64,000 nt of DNA, from positions 62,001 through 126,000 of the forward strand of contig CAWBUW010000001.1 of NCBI GenBank assembly GCA_963792075.1. Reading direction: 5' to 3'. Under the pieces are notes generated by a model. The model was given only the letters and a program-made list of their open reading frames with translations. It did no database searches and had not been told where the DNA came from. Position numbers and translations under genes: made by a program. Each line of letters starts with the position of its first letter. Positions within the stretch are counted from its first letter, which is position 1. This document shows, piece by piece, positions 23,843-33,135 of this stretch. Origin of the DNA: CAWBUW01 sp963792075 (GTDB taxonomy: Bacteria > Chloroflexota > Anaerolineae > Anaerolineales > UBA4823).

Positions 23843-24210
23843 AGATGGCAGTGGGCCCAGGCGCTGGAGGACGGTGCGCTGGTGGATGTCAGCCAGATGG
23901 CGGGAGAAGTCGGTTTTCGCTATCCCACGCCATCACCGCCGACTTACATGCCCGCATCACCCCCAACGAGCGAGAGAAGTCCCTGGGTCAAAGCTATGAA
24001 GGCCGGCTGTGGGATAGTGTCTTTGTGGCCTCGTTCATCGCCCGCAACGTGGGGCTGACCGACCATGCCCGCCTGGAGATCAGCCAGTTCGAAGCCGATG
24101 AAGACCTGCCCTACCGCACACGCCGCAGCATCCTCTCGCTGTGGACGGTGGTCGGCCCGGGTGACCAGGGCGAGCCGGTGATCACGATCAGCTTTCCGCA
24201 AGATTTTTAG
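23843..24210 (+). pseudogene. DUF6573-type remnant, 5' end lost and frameshifted
   Basis: The reading starts RWQWAQALEDGALVDVSQMA and GEVGFRYP, then continues in another frame as HAITADLHARITPNEREKSL up to GDQGEPVITISFPQDF. Restoring one C in the CCC run near 23932 joins the frames. The pattern resembles DUF6573, a family often found on mobile DNA. No start codon or ribosome site is present in the joined frame, and the fic start lies only 14 bp away on the other strand. The gene was therefore probably cut during insertion of the fic segment. Confidence 0.6.
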
Positions 24211-24235
24211 GGAGGCGGATTATATAAAGTTATAT

Positions 24236-24271
24236 GACAACTCCGCGTAAGTTATTCTTCGCGGAGTTGTC
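24236..24271. terminator. Hairpin between convergent genes
   Basis: A 12-bp perfect stem gacaactccgcg (24236-24247 with 24260-24271) with a 12-nt loop lies between the DUF6573 remnant and the lipoprotein gene that converges on it. It has no long T-run on either side, so termination is plausible but unproven. Confidence 0.5.
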
Positions 24272-24275
24272 GGTC

Positions 24276-26492
24276 CTATAGATGAGCCATCAAGGGGATG
24301 TCAGCACCAGTTTTGATTGAGCAATGATTACATAAGGAACTCCTGGGGTAATCTCGCCAAAGTCGCCAGTAGATATGGGCTGCTTTCCCCTTTTCCCCTT
24401 GAAGTTCCGCACACAAACCAAGAAGATACCGGACCCGATCCTGTGAAATGAAGTAAGTTAGGGTCTGTATTTTGAGGAGTTTTTGTTCCACTTCTTTGAT
24501 GTCTTTCCCTGTTAGAAGAGCTGTTTCAATCTGATCCAGTATGCCCTCCTCTTCCAAATAAAATGGCTGTAGAAAATCACCCAATTGTTTAGCTTTTGAA
24601 TCGAAAATGAAAGTGCGCGACCAAAAGGACAAAACCTCATAAACCGGTAAGCCGGGTAAAAATTCGATTTTTCTTAAGATATATGTTTTTACACCTTCAG
24701 TTTTATCTACAGACATCCGATCGGCAACTATTTCTCCATCCTGATATGTAAATACCCATAGCCAGTTTATATTGAAAGTTTCTGGATCTTCTTCTACAAA
24801 CCAATATTCAAGCACGCCATCCCCGTCCATGTCGAGAGATCCCTGGCTGACGACAACAGCGCCCAAGTCGGAAAAGAATGAAGCCGGATCCAGCCGGTCT
24901 TCAGGCGACATCAGCGAGACGTAAGCCTGATCGTTGGATTGAGTCTCGTAACAAAGATCCGTTACCAAACAGGCTTCTCGAATATCCTCGGGTGAATGAT
25001 ACACCTGAAGCATCTGGTTTGCTTTACCTGCCCAGCCGGTCTCAGACAAACCCGGCGTGGTTACGATAGCTTCGAATTGCGAGATAGCCTCTTCTGATCG
25101 ATGTGCGTACGCCAAAAAGAGTCCAAGCGAAAACCGTAGCTCTGCTTGGTTCTCCGACATTGTATTCAAATCAGTCGATTTGAGATTTTGATCATAAGGA
25201 TATCCATCGACCAGGCCAAGCAAAGTATCCAAGGCTATTTGATTGCCCCATTGGGCTTCTCTCAGGAGATCCCGGATTCCCTGATCGATGCAAACTCCTG
25301 TTCGATGGGTGATGTCCTCAATTAAAACAGGTTCCATTACCCGTCCGTTCCATTGGTAACGAATTTCCGTTGGGTAAGGACATGTAAAGTAGTCATAATA
25401 GTATTCCTTCTTCAAGTAAGCGCTTTCACCGGACTTTTCGATAATCCATTTACCCTCATAATTTAATGGCTCGGGTTCAAATAAGATCGCCTTGGGCGGT
25501 ATCTGCCCAAGATCGAAGAAATCAACAACAGAAATAAAAAAATTGCCGGGTTCGCGCCCATGCATAATAACAACATCATCTTTCCCATCGCCGGTTATAT
25601 CTCCGATGTCGAATGATGTTCCACTTGCAAATGCCGTACCTGTATCTTTATAGCTGTCGATTTGGAATGCCTGATACCCTACCTGGCTCTCAAGAAGCCA
25701 GAAATAGAATCCATTAGCCCAATCACTAACTGATATCAAATAACTTCCTTGATAATTTGGTAATGGGGTAAGGACATGGACCGATAATTCATACTCTGGT
25801 TCGTTTTTTGTAAACCACTCGGGCAATCCTGCCAAGTCCGTCTGCTGGCCATTGAGTGCATCAAGAATCAAGCCAGTATAAACTTCTTTGGCTTCCACTC
25901 GCCCGGCAATATACAAATGTTTCGCGCGTTGCCATTGCCATTTTTTTGTGCGTTCGTCGTTAGGGAATCTCAGAAGGGCCTCACCCAGGAGCAATGCAGC
26001 ATGCCTTCGTTCGTGAAAAACATTTTCTTGGTGGTATCCCTGGTCAAAATAGGAAAGGGCATTGGGATAATGAGCCATCACGTCTACCAACTCATCCATA
26101 CGCTCTGGAGTAAGATCGGCTAAGCGGTAATGATATGAATCAGCCGAGGGAGCAGAAGGAGTGAAAATCGGATTTTGTGTAGCCACGGGTGTCTTTGTAG
26201 GACGCGAAGTTGTCCTTGGCTTTGGGATTGGGGTCGGGGAAATCAACCTGTCATTAAGCGCCTCTGTGGTTTGGGCCGTTGGGGAAATGGCATCTAATAT
26301 AGACATAGATGTTGAAGTAGCTGAAGAAGTAGGTATCCTTGTCGAAAAAGCCGTATGGGCTGGAGTAATGGTCGCGGTCAAATCCAGAGTGACCTGCAGC
26401 GAAAACGAATTTCGATAGCACGCAGAGATGAGGAACATGCTGGAAATAAGGAAGAGAATGGTTTTTAGTTTTTTAGCCAGATTGATTCCCAT
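24276..26492 (-). CDS. Large lipoprotein with FG-GAP-like repeats and TPR-like end
   Basis: A 738-residue predicted surface lipoprotein. I chose ATG 26492 (MGINLAKKLKTILFL); a longer in-frame start at 26525 is less likely. Seen: signal with lipobox FLISACYRN, then a Thr/Pro-rich linker of about 90 residues. Calcium-loop-like FG-GAP segments are present, DIGDITGDGKDDVV near residue 300 and GSLDMDGDGVLEYW near residue 563. Helical repeat-like segments near residues 450-510 and at the C-terminus (YLLGLCAELQGEKGKAAHIY) suggest TPR folds. No enzyme motif was recognised. It lies 229 bp after another lipoprotein gene on the same strand. Confidence 0.7.
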   Translation of the reverse strand: MGINLAKKLKTILFLISSMFLISACYRNSFSLQVTLDLTATITPAHTAFSTRIPTSSATSTSMSILDAISPTAQTTEALNDRLISPTPIPKPRTTSRPTKTPVATQNPIFTPSAPSADSYHYRLADLTPERMDELVDVMAHYPNALSYFDQGYHQENVFHERRHAALLLGEALLRFPNDERTKKWQWQRAKHLYIAGRVEAKEVYTGLILDALNGQQTDLAGLPEWFTKNEPEYELSVHVLTPLPNYQGSYLISVSDWANGFYFWLLESQVGYQAFQIDSYKDTGTAFASGTSFDIGDITGDGKDDVVIMHGREPGNFFISVVDFFDLGQIPPKAILFEPEPLNYEGKWIIEKSGESAYLKKEYYYDYFTCPYPTEIRYQWNGRVMEPVLIEDITHRTGVCIDQGIRDLLREAQWGNQIALDTLLGLVDGYPYDQNLKSTDLNTMSENQAELRFSLGLFLAYAHRSEEAISQFEAIVTTPGLSETGWAGKANQMLQVYHSPEDIREACLVTDLCYETQSNDQAYVSLMSPEDRLDPASFFSDLGAVVVSQGSLDMDGDGVLEYWFVEEDPETFNINWLWVFTYQDGEIVADRMSVDKTEGVKTYILRKIEFLPGLPVYEVLSFWSRTFIFDSKAKQLGDFLQPFYLEEEGILDQIETALLTGKDIKEVEQKLLKIQTLTYFISQDRVRYLLGLCAELQGEKGKAAHIYWRLWRDYPRSSLCNHCSIKTGADIPLMAHL

Positions 26493-26721
26493 ATTAAGCA
26501 AAATCCTGATATCGAATAGCAGCAAACTGAACCAGCCAACAGTCTAATTTGGAATTGCCCATTTTTGGCAATGTGAAATAATTCTTCTCCTTATTCCCAA
26601 ATAAATTTTATAACCATGCCTATAGAAATACAAGCAATATGGGTTCTTAAAGTCGCCTACTGAATTTGAGTAGATGACTTGAACGTTGGCGCGCTGGAAC
26701 ACCAGGCTCCCAAAGCTGCTG

Positions 26722-28263
26722 CTATGGAGTGAAAAGCGGTCCGCGCATCACCTTCCATACCCCGTCGATTTTCTGGACGGGATAAGCAAATTGCCAGACG
26801 GGCGGGGTGGCTGCCGGGTCACCGCCGCAGCAGGCGCCAATCTCGAAGCGCGTTCCATCCGGCAGCATGAATACAACATAGAAAATATATTCACTCTCAG
26901 AGACCTGCTTCACATCGGAAATTTCGGTTACAGGCAAACACCATAAGGATCCACAGAGATACCCCCAATAGGCATCCATGGTCTCACCGGGCATCTGAGC
27001 GCGTGCATATTCGCTTACCTCACCACCGAAATGATTCGCGGCTTCTGTATAATTCCCCGTGCTCAAATTGGCAAAGAAAGCTATCACTGCATTCCGGGCT
27101 TGCTCTTCATCGGTTGTTGCAGACTCGGATGGTTGTAGCGCGGTTAATGGCGTCAGTGTCAAAATGGGTATCTTACTTACAGGGGGAAGCTCCGTAGAAA
27201 AGCCCAAGCGCAGGATCTGCACCGAGTGATCCAGGTTGGAGAGCAGTTGGTAGATCGAACCATCTGGCCCAAAAGCCAAGTGGTGGTTCCAATCTTTATA
27301 AAATGTCTGCGGATATTGGCGCGCCGTGCCCAGCAATTCACCTGAGGCGTTATAGTACTTCACCTGGTAATCCACCTGGGATTCGGTCTCTTGAACATGC
27401 CCGGCGATTGCAAAACTGCCGTCCGGGTTGAAGCCCAGAAAAGGCTCTGGGTCTACAAAAAAATCCAGGGCAGTTTCAAACGGAGCGTCGTCCACAAAGA
27501 TTGGCAGCCGCCCGGTGGCTTGATCGTAGATTCCCACCTTATAAGTGTGCCCGTAGTAGGCTAAAACATCCAGGGATTGGGCGACGATCTCACCGGAAGC
27601 ATCGACCAGTTCGTAATACCCGCTTATGCTGGTCAGCAGCAGCTCACCCCCTTCACCCAGTAAAAGGCTGAACACGCCATTACTGACAAATTCACCATGG
27701 TTCGTCATTATCCTTTTGTCGATATCCATGCTGGAGATGGTTTCCCCATCCAGGCTCAATTGAACAACTTTTGGCTGCTCCGTAGAAATATCAAGCACCC
27801 ATACGCTGTCTTGGGTAACTGCCAGGTCGAAGGCATAAACCACCTGATTCTCTAGTGAGATTTCCAACAGCAACTTGCCCTGCGGGCTATAGCGAAGCAG
27901 GCGGTTCGGATACACCGCGGTATCAGCGATCCAGAAACTGCCATCGGGAGCGACTGTAAATGTCTCTGCTCCCCATCCCAACCAATTCGGACGCGGCTCA
28001 CCTTCTCTGCCGGAAAATGCTTCTGGGTTCGGAATGGTAAAAATAATCTGATCTGTCTCTGGTAGCTGTATACCGGGCATGGGGGAAGGCGTAACAGGTG
28101 TCAGCGTCTCAGTAGGTGTTCTGATTTCGGGGGTTGTCGTGGACTTTTGTTGTGGGGTAGACCGAGTTGAATCTACTTCTGTCGTTGTTTCAGGAATGCG
28201 TGCGCAGCCAGCGATAAGAAGAGAGACTGTTATTAATACTAGAATTCCTGTGGGTTTGTACAT
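26722..28263 (-). CDS. Lipoprotein with a predicted beta-propeller
   Basis: A 513-residue lipoprotein from ATG 28263, with AAGGAG 9 bp upstream. Seen: signal ending LLIAGCARI, a Thr-rich linker, then repeats of the type GSFWIADTAVYPNRLLRYSP, SVWVLDISTEQPKVVQLSLD and GSIYQLLSNLDHSVQILRLG at about 40-50 residue spacing, as in NHL/SMP-30-like propellers. The last 120 residues (EEQARNAVIAFFANLSTGNY) resemble an NTF2-like domain. The ligand is unknown. It is probably anchored on the outer face of the membrane. Confidence 0.7.
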   Translation of the reverse strand: MYKPTGILVLITVSLLIAGCARIPETTTEVDSTRSTPQQKSTTTPEIRTPTETLTPVTPSPMPGIQLPETDQIIFTIPNPEAFSGREGEPRPNWLGWGAETFTVAPDGSFWIADTAVYPNRLLRYSPQGKLLLEISLENQVVYAFDLAVTQDSVWVLDISTEQPKVVQLSLDGETISSMDIDKRIMTNHGEFVSNGVFSLLLGEGGELLLTSISGYYELVDASGEIVAQSLDVLAYYGHTYKVGIYDQATGRLPIFVDDAPFETALDFFVDPEPFLGFNPDGSFAIAGHVQETESQVDYQVKYYNASGELLGTARQYPQTFYKDWNHHLAFGPDGSIYQLLSNLDHSVQILRLGFSTELPPVSKIPILTLTPLTALQPSESATTDEEQARNAVIAFFANLSTGNYTEAANHFGGEVSEYARAQMPGETMDAYWGYLCGSLWCLPVTEISDVKQVSESEYIFYVVFMLPDGTRFEIGACCGGDPAATPPVWQFAYPVQKIDGVWKVMRGPLFTP

Positions 28264-28354
28264 TGGAAAATCTCCTTTTCTTGAGAATATTCCAACCGTG
28301 GTCCTTCGGGTTAACCGAAAAACCATAGCCCCAAGGACTATGGTTTCCGTTCAG

Positions 28355-28426
28355 TAGCGGGGCGCAGACTCGAACTGCGGACCTTCGGGTTATGAGCCCG
28401 ACGAGCTGCCACTGCTCCACCCCGCA
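28355..28426 (-). tRNA. Initiator tRNA-Met (CAU)
   Basis: A full cloverleaf can be drawn: acceptor, D arm, anticodon arm TCGGG-CTCATAA-CCCGA with anticodon CAT, and T arm CGCAG-TTCGAGT-CTGCG. Three G:C pairs stack under the anticodon loop, positions 1 and 72 (T and T) cannot pair, and pair 11:24 is A:T. These are initiator hallmarks. CCA is not encoded. Confidence 0.93.
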
Positions 28427-28500
28427 GCGTTATTTACGACCTGCTTGGCAGGTCACCTGTCTGACAGGCTGGTGGATTATAGCACCGACCCCTGGGTGCG

Positions 28501-28905
28501 TCAAGGCGCTTTTGTGCTTTGGGGTAGAGGTTGATCAATGAACATGGCCAGCCAGAGCTGCCAGTTTTGTACGATCTCAGGTTCTGGGGTGGGGGTGGGG
28601 GCGGCTGCCTCCGTTCCGCCCTCTGCGGGCAGCGGTACAACCACCACGTCGCCGGGCTGGGACATTTTCCCCTGCTCATAGGCCCAGGCGCGCACCGCGT
28701 CATCTGTTTGGGCGTAGGCGATCTGCGTTTCGATGGCAATTTTGGTTTCTACCAGGCTGGTCACCTCCGCACTGACGTGCTCTTTTTCCACCGTCAAGCG
28801 TCGCAAGTCCGCCATGCGGCCGTTAAAGTCACGGATCAGCAATACCAGCACGGCCAAGCCGAAGACAACAATTACCAGGCGGGTGTTTTTTCGCACAAAG
28901 TCCAT
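28501..28905 (-). CDS. DivIC/FtsB-like septum protein
   Basis: A 134-residue bitopic membrane protein. I chose ATG 28905, preceded by GAGGA; longer frames upstream run into tRNA-Leu. Seen: one membrane helix (LVIVVFGLAVLVLLI, residues 10-24), a coiled coil from about 28 to 60 (RRLTVEKEHVSAEVTSLVET), a conserved DDAVRAWAYEQGKMSQPGDV stretch typical of FtsB/DivIC, and a Pro/Thr-rich tail. Such proteins bridge FtsL and FtsQ/DivIB in the divisome. A separate FtsL-like gene is present at 58666. Confidence 0.8.
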   Translation of the reverse strand: MDFVRKNTRLVIVVFGLAVLVLLIRDFNGRMADLRRLTVEKEHVSAEVTSLVETKIAIETQIAYAQTDDAVRAWAYEQGKMSQPGDVVVVPLPAEGGTEAAAPTPTPEPEIVQNWQLWLAMFIDQPLPQSTKAP

Positions 28906-28972
28906 AAGAGCATCCTCTTTTTTGATCTTACCGCACCCTGCGAAATCGTGCAAGACCTGCGCAATTAAATGA

Positions 28973-29003
28973 TATTGGGTGCTGCATGATCGCAGCACCC
29001 AAG
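28973..29003 (-). terminator. Hairpin downstream of tRNA-Leu
   Basis: An inverted repeat ttgggtgctgc/gcagcacccaa with a short loop (28975-29002) lies just after tRNA-Leu on the minus strand and before the DivIC-like gene. It may process or end the tRNA transcript; the T-run is weak. Confidence 0.55.
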
Positions 29004-29013
29004 AGTTTCGCTG

Positions 29014-29097
29014 TGCCGAAGGTGGGATTTGAACCCACACGAGGATTATCCCACTACGCCCTGAACGTAGCGCGTCTGCCAATTCCGCCACTCCGGC
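29014..29097 (-). tRNA. tRNA-Leu (CAG)
   Basis: A cloverleaf with acceptor GCCGGAG/CTTCGGC, D arm, anticodon arm CTACG-TTCAGGG-CGTAG (anticodon CAG), a long variable arm typical of tRNA-Leu, and T arm GTGGG-TTCAAAT-CCCAC. CCA is not encoded. Confidence 0.95.
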
Positions 29098-29163
29098 TTT
29101 GCGAGGCAATTTTACCTTGAATCCCCCTTTTGTCAACCCTTTCCCGCGCTCCCAGGGCTGCAC

Positions 29164-30371
29164 TCAAGAAGGGCAATTGTTGGTGGTGAGTAAATCAAAA
29201 GCCTCCTGGATATGTCCATCGTAATGGCGACGAGCTTTAGCAGCATTGCTGTAACCTGCGCGCTTGATCAAGCCGATCACCAGGTTATGTACAGTTGCGA
29301 GTATTCGACCAGCAGCGCCAATAGTCATGCGGGTAGCATCTTCGCGGAAAGTGACATCCCGGCGATAATGGAGGCCGGTTTCGACCAGCCAATGTTTGCG
29401 TCTGGATTGGAGCACTTTGGCAGGGGAAGCCTGCTCTCGGGGGATGGAGGTAATGCCGAACTCGATTTCGCGGCTGGTTTTGTAGATTTTTCCCTGACGA
29501 AGCCAGGAAAACTCTCGTTGGAGACGATAGACCTGACCAACTCCGGGCCAGTCGAGGTAATCATTGAACATGGCACTGGTTTGGATCGTGCGTTTTTCGA
29601 GCCGTCCATGCCCGTAATTTGTCTTATGGGCAGTCAGGAAATCGGTCTCGATCTTACCAAAACCAGGTTTGGGATTATCTGGAGCAAACAAGCGCTGAAT
29701 ATCTTCGTACAAGCGGGGCTGATTCTCTTTGACCGGCCAGAGGTAATCCCCACCATCCGTCACAATCTGTGTGCGAGGCGGCCTTCTGGGTATGCCGCCG
29801 CATCCCCTGTAACGATTTTTCCAGCCAAAGACACTTGCTCCAAAACCCGTGGAGCAACTACAATCTCATTTTCCTTGCTGTCCACCGCTTGCTGTGCCAA
29901 CACGTATTGATCTTGTACTGCATAGATACTCAAAACATGGTCGGTGCGTTCTTGCCCGGCAATGCGCGTACCTCGCAACGCTTTGCCATCCATTGCCAGT
30001 ACTTCACCTTTCCCGCTTTGCTCTTGTTGATGGTATTCTTGCGCCATGCGGTCAAACTCAGTTTCGTCCAGCGTGTACTGAAACACCCGCCGTATCGTAC
30101 TATGCGACGGCATCCGCTGGTGTTTCACACACCAGCAAATTCAGCAACTTTTAGAGTGATTCTTGGCCCAGTCCGCAATTTCATCTGGTTTATCCTTGCC
30201 AACCAACTTGGACAGAAAAATCACAACTAACAATGTCACCAGGCTATATTGTTTACCTTTGGGGTGACGTGGGTCGCAGATATGATGAAATCGCCCATAC
30301 AAACTGCCCACATTATGTACGATCCCCGTTTCTCCGACCTCCTGCCATGGCTCAAGCGTGCTATACTCCAT
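29164..30371 (-). pseudogene. ISAs1-family transposase, broken into at least three frames
   Basis: Three segments in order make one DDE transposase: MEYSTLEPWQEVGETGIVHN to LVGKDKPDEIADWAKNHSK; MPSHSTIRRVFQYTLDETEF to VLAMDGKALRGTR and KIVTGDA; and TDGGDYLWPVKENQPRLYED to the C-terminus with HYRRDVTFREDATRM. The joints near 30145 and 29790 need several different frame corrections, unlike the single-base losses elsewhere in the window, so real decay is likely. Terminal repeats were not found. The element lies directly after tRNA-Leu. Confidence 0.85.
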
Positions 30372-30753
30372 TTCGATCCTCCTCGGTGTTTTGGATGTTT
30401 GGTCACAACCATTTTACCGAGAAGGGTCTTTTTGTCTACCTGTCAAGTATTCTTGAAATAGCCATAGGCGCTCCCAGGCAGGGTAGGAGCAGGGGGTTGG
30501 TGGCTCAACACGTTGTGCAAAGCCAACGTGTTGAGCCACGCCTTTCTTGAAGTCGGGGCCTGGGGTATGTGCGGGCGTTTTTTCGCCCGCACATACCCCA
30601 GAATCCTCTTTTCCCCCGCCAGCGGGGCGGGGGCAGGGGTGGGGATGGCTTCGCCTGCAGGGGTTTCTGACTTTAAGAAAACCCTGCGTGTTGAGCCCCC
30701 AACTTCCTCCAATTCGACACAACGTGCTATAATTTTTGTGCAGGGTAGCAAAT
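30372..30753. other. Gene-free stretch with two palindromes and a promoter
   Basis: No convincing gene. It holds a perfect 15-bp palindrome (30501-30515 with 30524-30538), a perfect 18-bp palindrome with a T6 loop (30560-30577 with 30584-30601), three copies of gtgttgagcc in either direction, and an extended -10 promoter TGC-TATAAT (30725-30733) about 20 bp before the sensor-kinase-like gene. Confidence 0.6.
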
Positions 30754-33135
30754 ATGGATTCATTTTATCAGCAAATATTCTCAATCTTAACCACCCCTCC
30801 CGGCAGCCTGGCTTATCACCTGGTCCTGGCTTTTTCGGTGGCGGGAGCATTACAGATTGTGGTCACTGCCTGGCGGCGGGAGGGCCTGCCGCAAGCCCGC
30901 CGCTGGTTGGTGGGATTGGGCTTGCTGCTTATATTTCAATTGGTCCAGTTTGGGCTGGCAGCCCTCGCCTGGCAAGAGACTTTCCCTGTCCAGGCGGTGC
31001 TGCCGCCGGTGGACCGTGGGATTGGTTTGCTCAGCTTGCTCCTGGTCGTCTGGCTGTGGTCTTTTCCGCACCCTTCTCGCCTGGCAGATGCCGCCACAAT
31101 CCTGGTGGGATTGCTCCTTGCGGTCTTCCTTGTTTTTAGTGTCATCTGGTGGGGCGGACAGTCCTCTGGGTTAACCTATAACCAGACCTGGTTGGATTTT
31201 GGTGGGCAGATCTTTGGGGCCGTCCTGGCAGGTCTGGCTGCCCTGGGGCTGTTGATCCGCCGGCCTCAGGGATGGGGTTTCGGCCTTGGGATGATGGGTT
31301 TGCTCTTGTTGGGCCATCTGCTGCAGGTCCTGCTCGTTCTCGAGGGCGATTTCGCGGGTGTGGCGCGCGTTTTCCAGATGGCAGCTTATCCGTTGCTGCT
31401 GCTCTTGCCTCAACCTCAAGCCGTGGTAGATGAAACCGGGCGCTCTCAGGCGCAGCCGGCTGCGCCCAATCGAACTCAAACGCTGGAATTGGCGTTGATC
31501 CAGGAATTCGCTCGCCTGCTGGTAGACGCTGATATGAACCTGTTCTGTAAAAAGATTACTTCTGCCATTGCCCATACAATGCTGGCCGATTTCTGCTTGC
31601 TGATTACGCCGCCGGATGCGAACAACCAGATGAGTGTTTCCTATGGATATAACCTGATCCAGGAACAATACGTAGATGGGTTTACGTTGGATGGAAACGT
31701 CTCCCCCATGATCACAAACTCGATGAAGCGTGGACGCCCGGTCCGTTTGACTTCTGCTAACGATTCGCCGGAGGCTTATGGCCTGGCGCGCGGGCTTGGG
31801 ATCAAACGCATGGGGCACTTATTGCACGTGCCGGTGGTGATGCGCGGCAGCACTGCTTTGCTGGGGATTATCGTGCTCACACCCTTTTCGAACCGGGCTT
31901 GGACCACGGATGATCAACTGGGCCTAGTGGGCGCGGCGGAGATCCTGGCTTACATCCTGAACCGCATGCAAACGAATGGCATCGAGGCGGGGTCTCTGGA
32001 GCATATGCAAGAGATCGTGACTGAGGCACAGCAGGCTGCTTCCCAATCTCGCCAGGAAGCAGTTGATCTGCAGGCGAAAATCGATCATATGTACCAGCAG
32101 TTGGCCGATGCGCGCAGCCGGGCTGAGAGCCTGGCGGAGCTGGTTGCAAGCCAGGATATGCAGGCGCAGCCCGCGCCGCAAATCGTCTTGGAAGCACCTG
32201 TCCAACCTTCGTCTGTCCCTGCTGACCAGATGGTTTCTCTGGAAGATTACACACATCTGGAGTCGGAACTAGAAATTGCGCTGCAAGAGATGGCAGCGAC
32301 GAAAGACCTCTTGGCAAAAGCGGACCAGGAGATGCTAAAAATCCAGGATCAACAACCTCTACCCTCGCCGGCAGCAGCCCGCCAGGAAAAAATGCCCTCC
32401 TCTGAACAAGCAGAAGTGGTAACATCGTTGGCTCAGGAGCTGCGCCAACCAATGTCTTCGATCGTGGGCTACACCGATTTGCTGTTAGGCGAGTCGATTG
32501 GCCTCCTCGGAGCGATGCAGCGCAAGTTCTTAGAGCGGGTCAAGGCCTCGATCGAACGGATGGGCGGCCTGGTGGATGACCTGATCCAGACCACAACCGT
32601 ACAAAGCCGTGAGCTGGAGCTTTCTCCAGAAATGGTAGACTTGAATACCATCATTGATGACGCGGTAGCCAGTTCAATCGCCCGGCTGCGCGAGAAGAAT
32701 ATCTTGCTGCGCATGGATTTACCTGACCGGCTGCCGTTGATCCGTGCTGATCGGGATGCGCTGCAGCAAATCCTGTTGCACTTACTCCAAAACGCCGGCG
32801 CAGCAACTCCGGTGGAAGGTGAAATCTTGCTGCGCGCTCAAATCGAGCGCAAGGATGAGCAACCGGGCTTCATCCTCGTTCAGGTTGCGGATTCGGGGGG
32901 AGGCATTTCGGCAGAAGACCTGCCCCGCGTATTTTCTCGCCTGTACAGAGCGGATAATGCGCTGATCCAGGGCGTTGGAGACACCGGGGTCGGCCTGTCC
33001 ATCGTGAAAGCATTGGTAGAAGCGCACGGTGGGCGTGTATGGGTAGACAGTGTGACGGGGATCGGCTCAACCTTCAGTGTGCTGTTGCCCTTGACCGAGG
33101 TAGTGGAATTAGAACGTGAGGCAGGTGGAATGTGA
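30754..33135 (+). CDS. Membrane sensor kinase-like protein with GAF domain, H-box His replaced by Gln
   Basis: A 793-residue protein from ATG 30754. Seen: about seven hydrophobic segments in residues 10-225 (a 7TM-type sensor), a GAF-like domain around 240-415 (ALIQEFARLLVDADMNLFCK onward), and a coiled coil to about 560. A HisKA region reads VTSLAQELRQPMSSIVGYTD, where canonical kinases have His before ELR. The HATPase_c part is intact: LHLLQNAGAATP (N box), VADSGGGISAEDLPR (G1) and GDTGVGLSIVKALVEAHGG (G2). It may bind ATP but not autophosphorylate at this site. Its stop overlaps the GTG of the LysM gene, so it heads an envelope operon. Confidence 0.85.
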   Translation: MDSFYQQIFSILTTPPGSLAYHLVLAFSVAGALQIVVTAWRREGLPQARRWLVGLGLLLIFQLVQFGLAALAWQETFPVQAVLPPVDRGIGLLSLLLVVWLWSFPHPSRLADAATILVGLLLAVFLVFSVIWWGGQSSGLTYNQTWLDFGGQIFGAVLAGLAALGLLIRRPQGWGFGLGMMGLLLLGHLLQVLLVLEGDFAGVARVFQMAAYPLLLLLPQPQAVVDETGRSQAQPAAPNRTQTLELALIQEFARLLVDADMNLFCKKITSAIAHTMLADFCLLITPPDANNQMSVSYGYNLIQEQYVDGFTLDGNVSPMITNSMKRGRPVRLTSANDSPEAYGLARGLGIKRMGHLLHVPVVMRGSTALLGIIVLTPFSNRAWTTDDQLGLVGAAEILAYILNRMQTNGIEAGSLEHMQEIVTEAQQAASQSRQEAVDLQAKIDHMYQQLADARSRAESLAELVASQDMQAQPAPQIVLEAPVQPSSVPADQMVSLEDYTHLESELEIALQEMAATKDLLAKADQEMLKIQDQQPLPSPAAARQEKMPSSEQAEVVTSLAQELRQPMSSIVGYTDLLLGESIGLLGAMQRKFLERVKASIERMGGLVDDLIQTTTVQSRELELSPEMVDLNTIIDDAVASSIARLREKNILLRMDLPDRLPLIRADRDALQQILLHLLQNAGAATPVEGEILLRAQIERKDEQPGFILVQVADSGGGISAEDLPRVFSRLYRADNALIQGVGDTGVGLSIVKALVEAHGGRVWVDSVTGIGSTFSVLLPLTEVVELEREAGGM

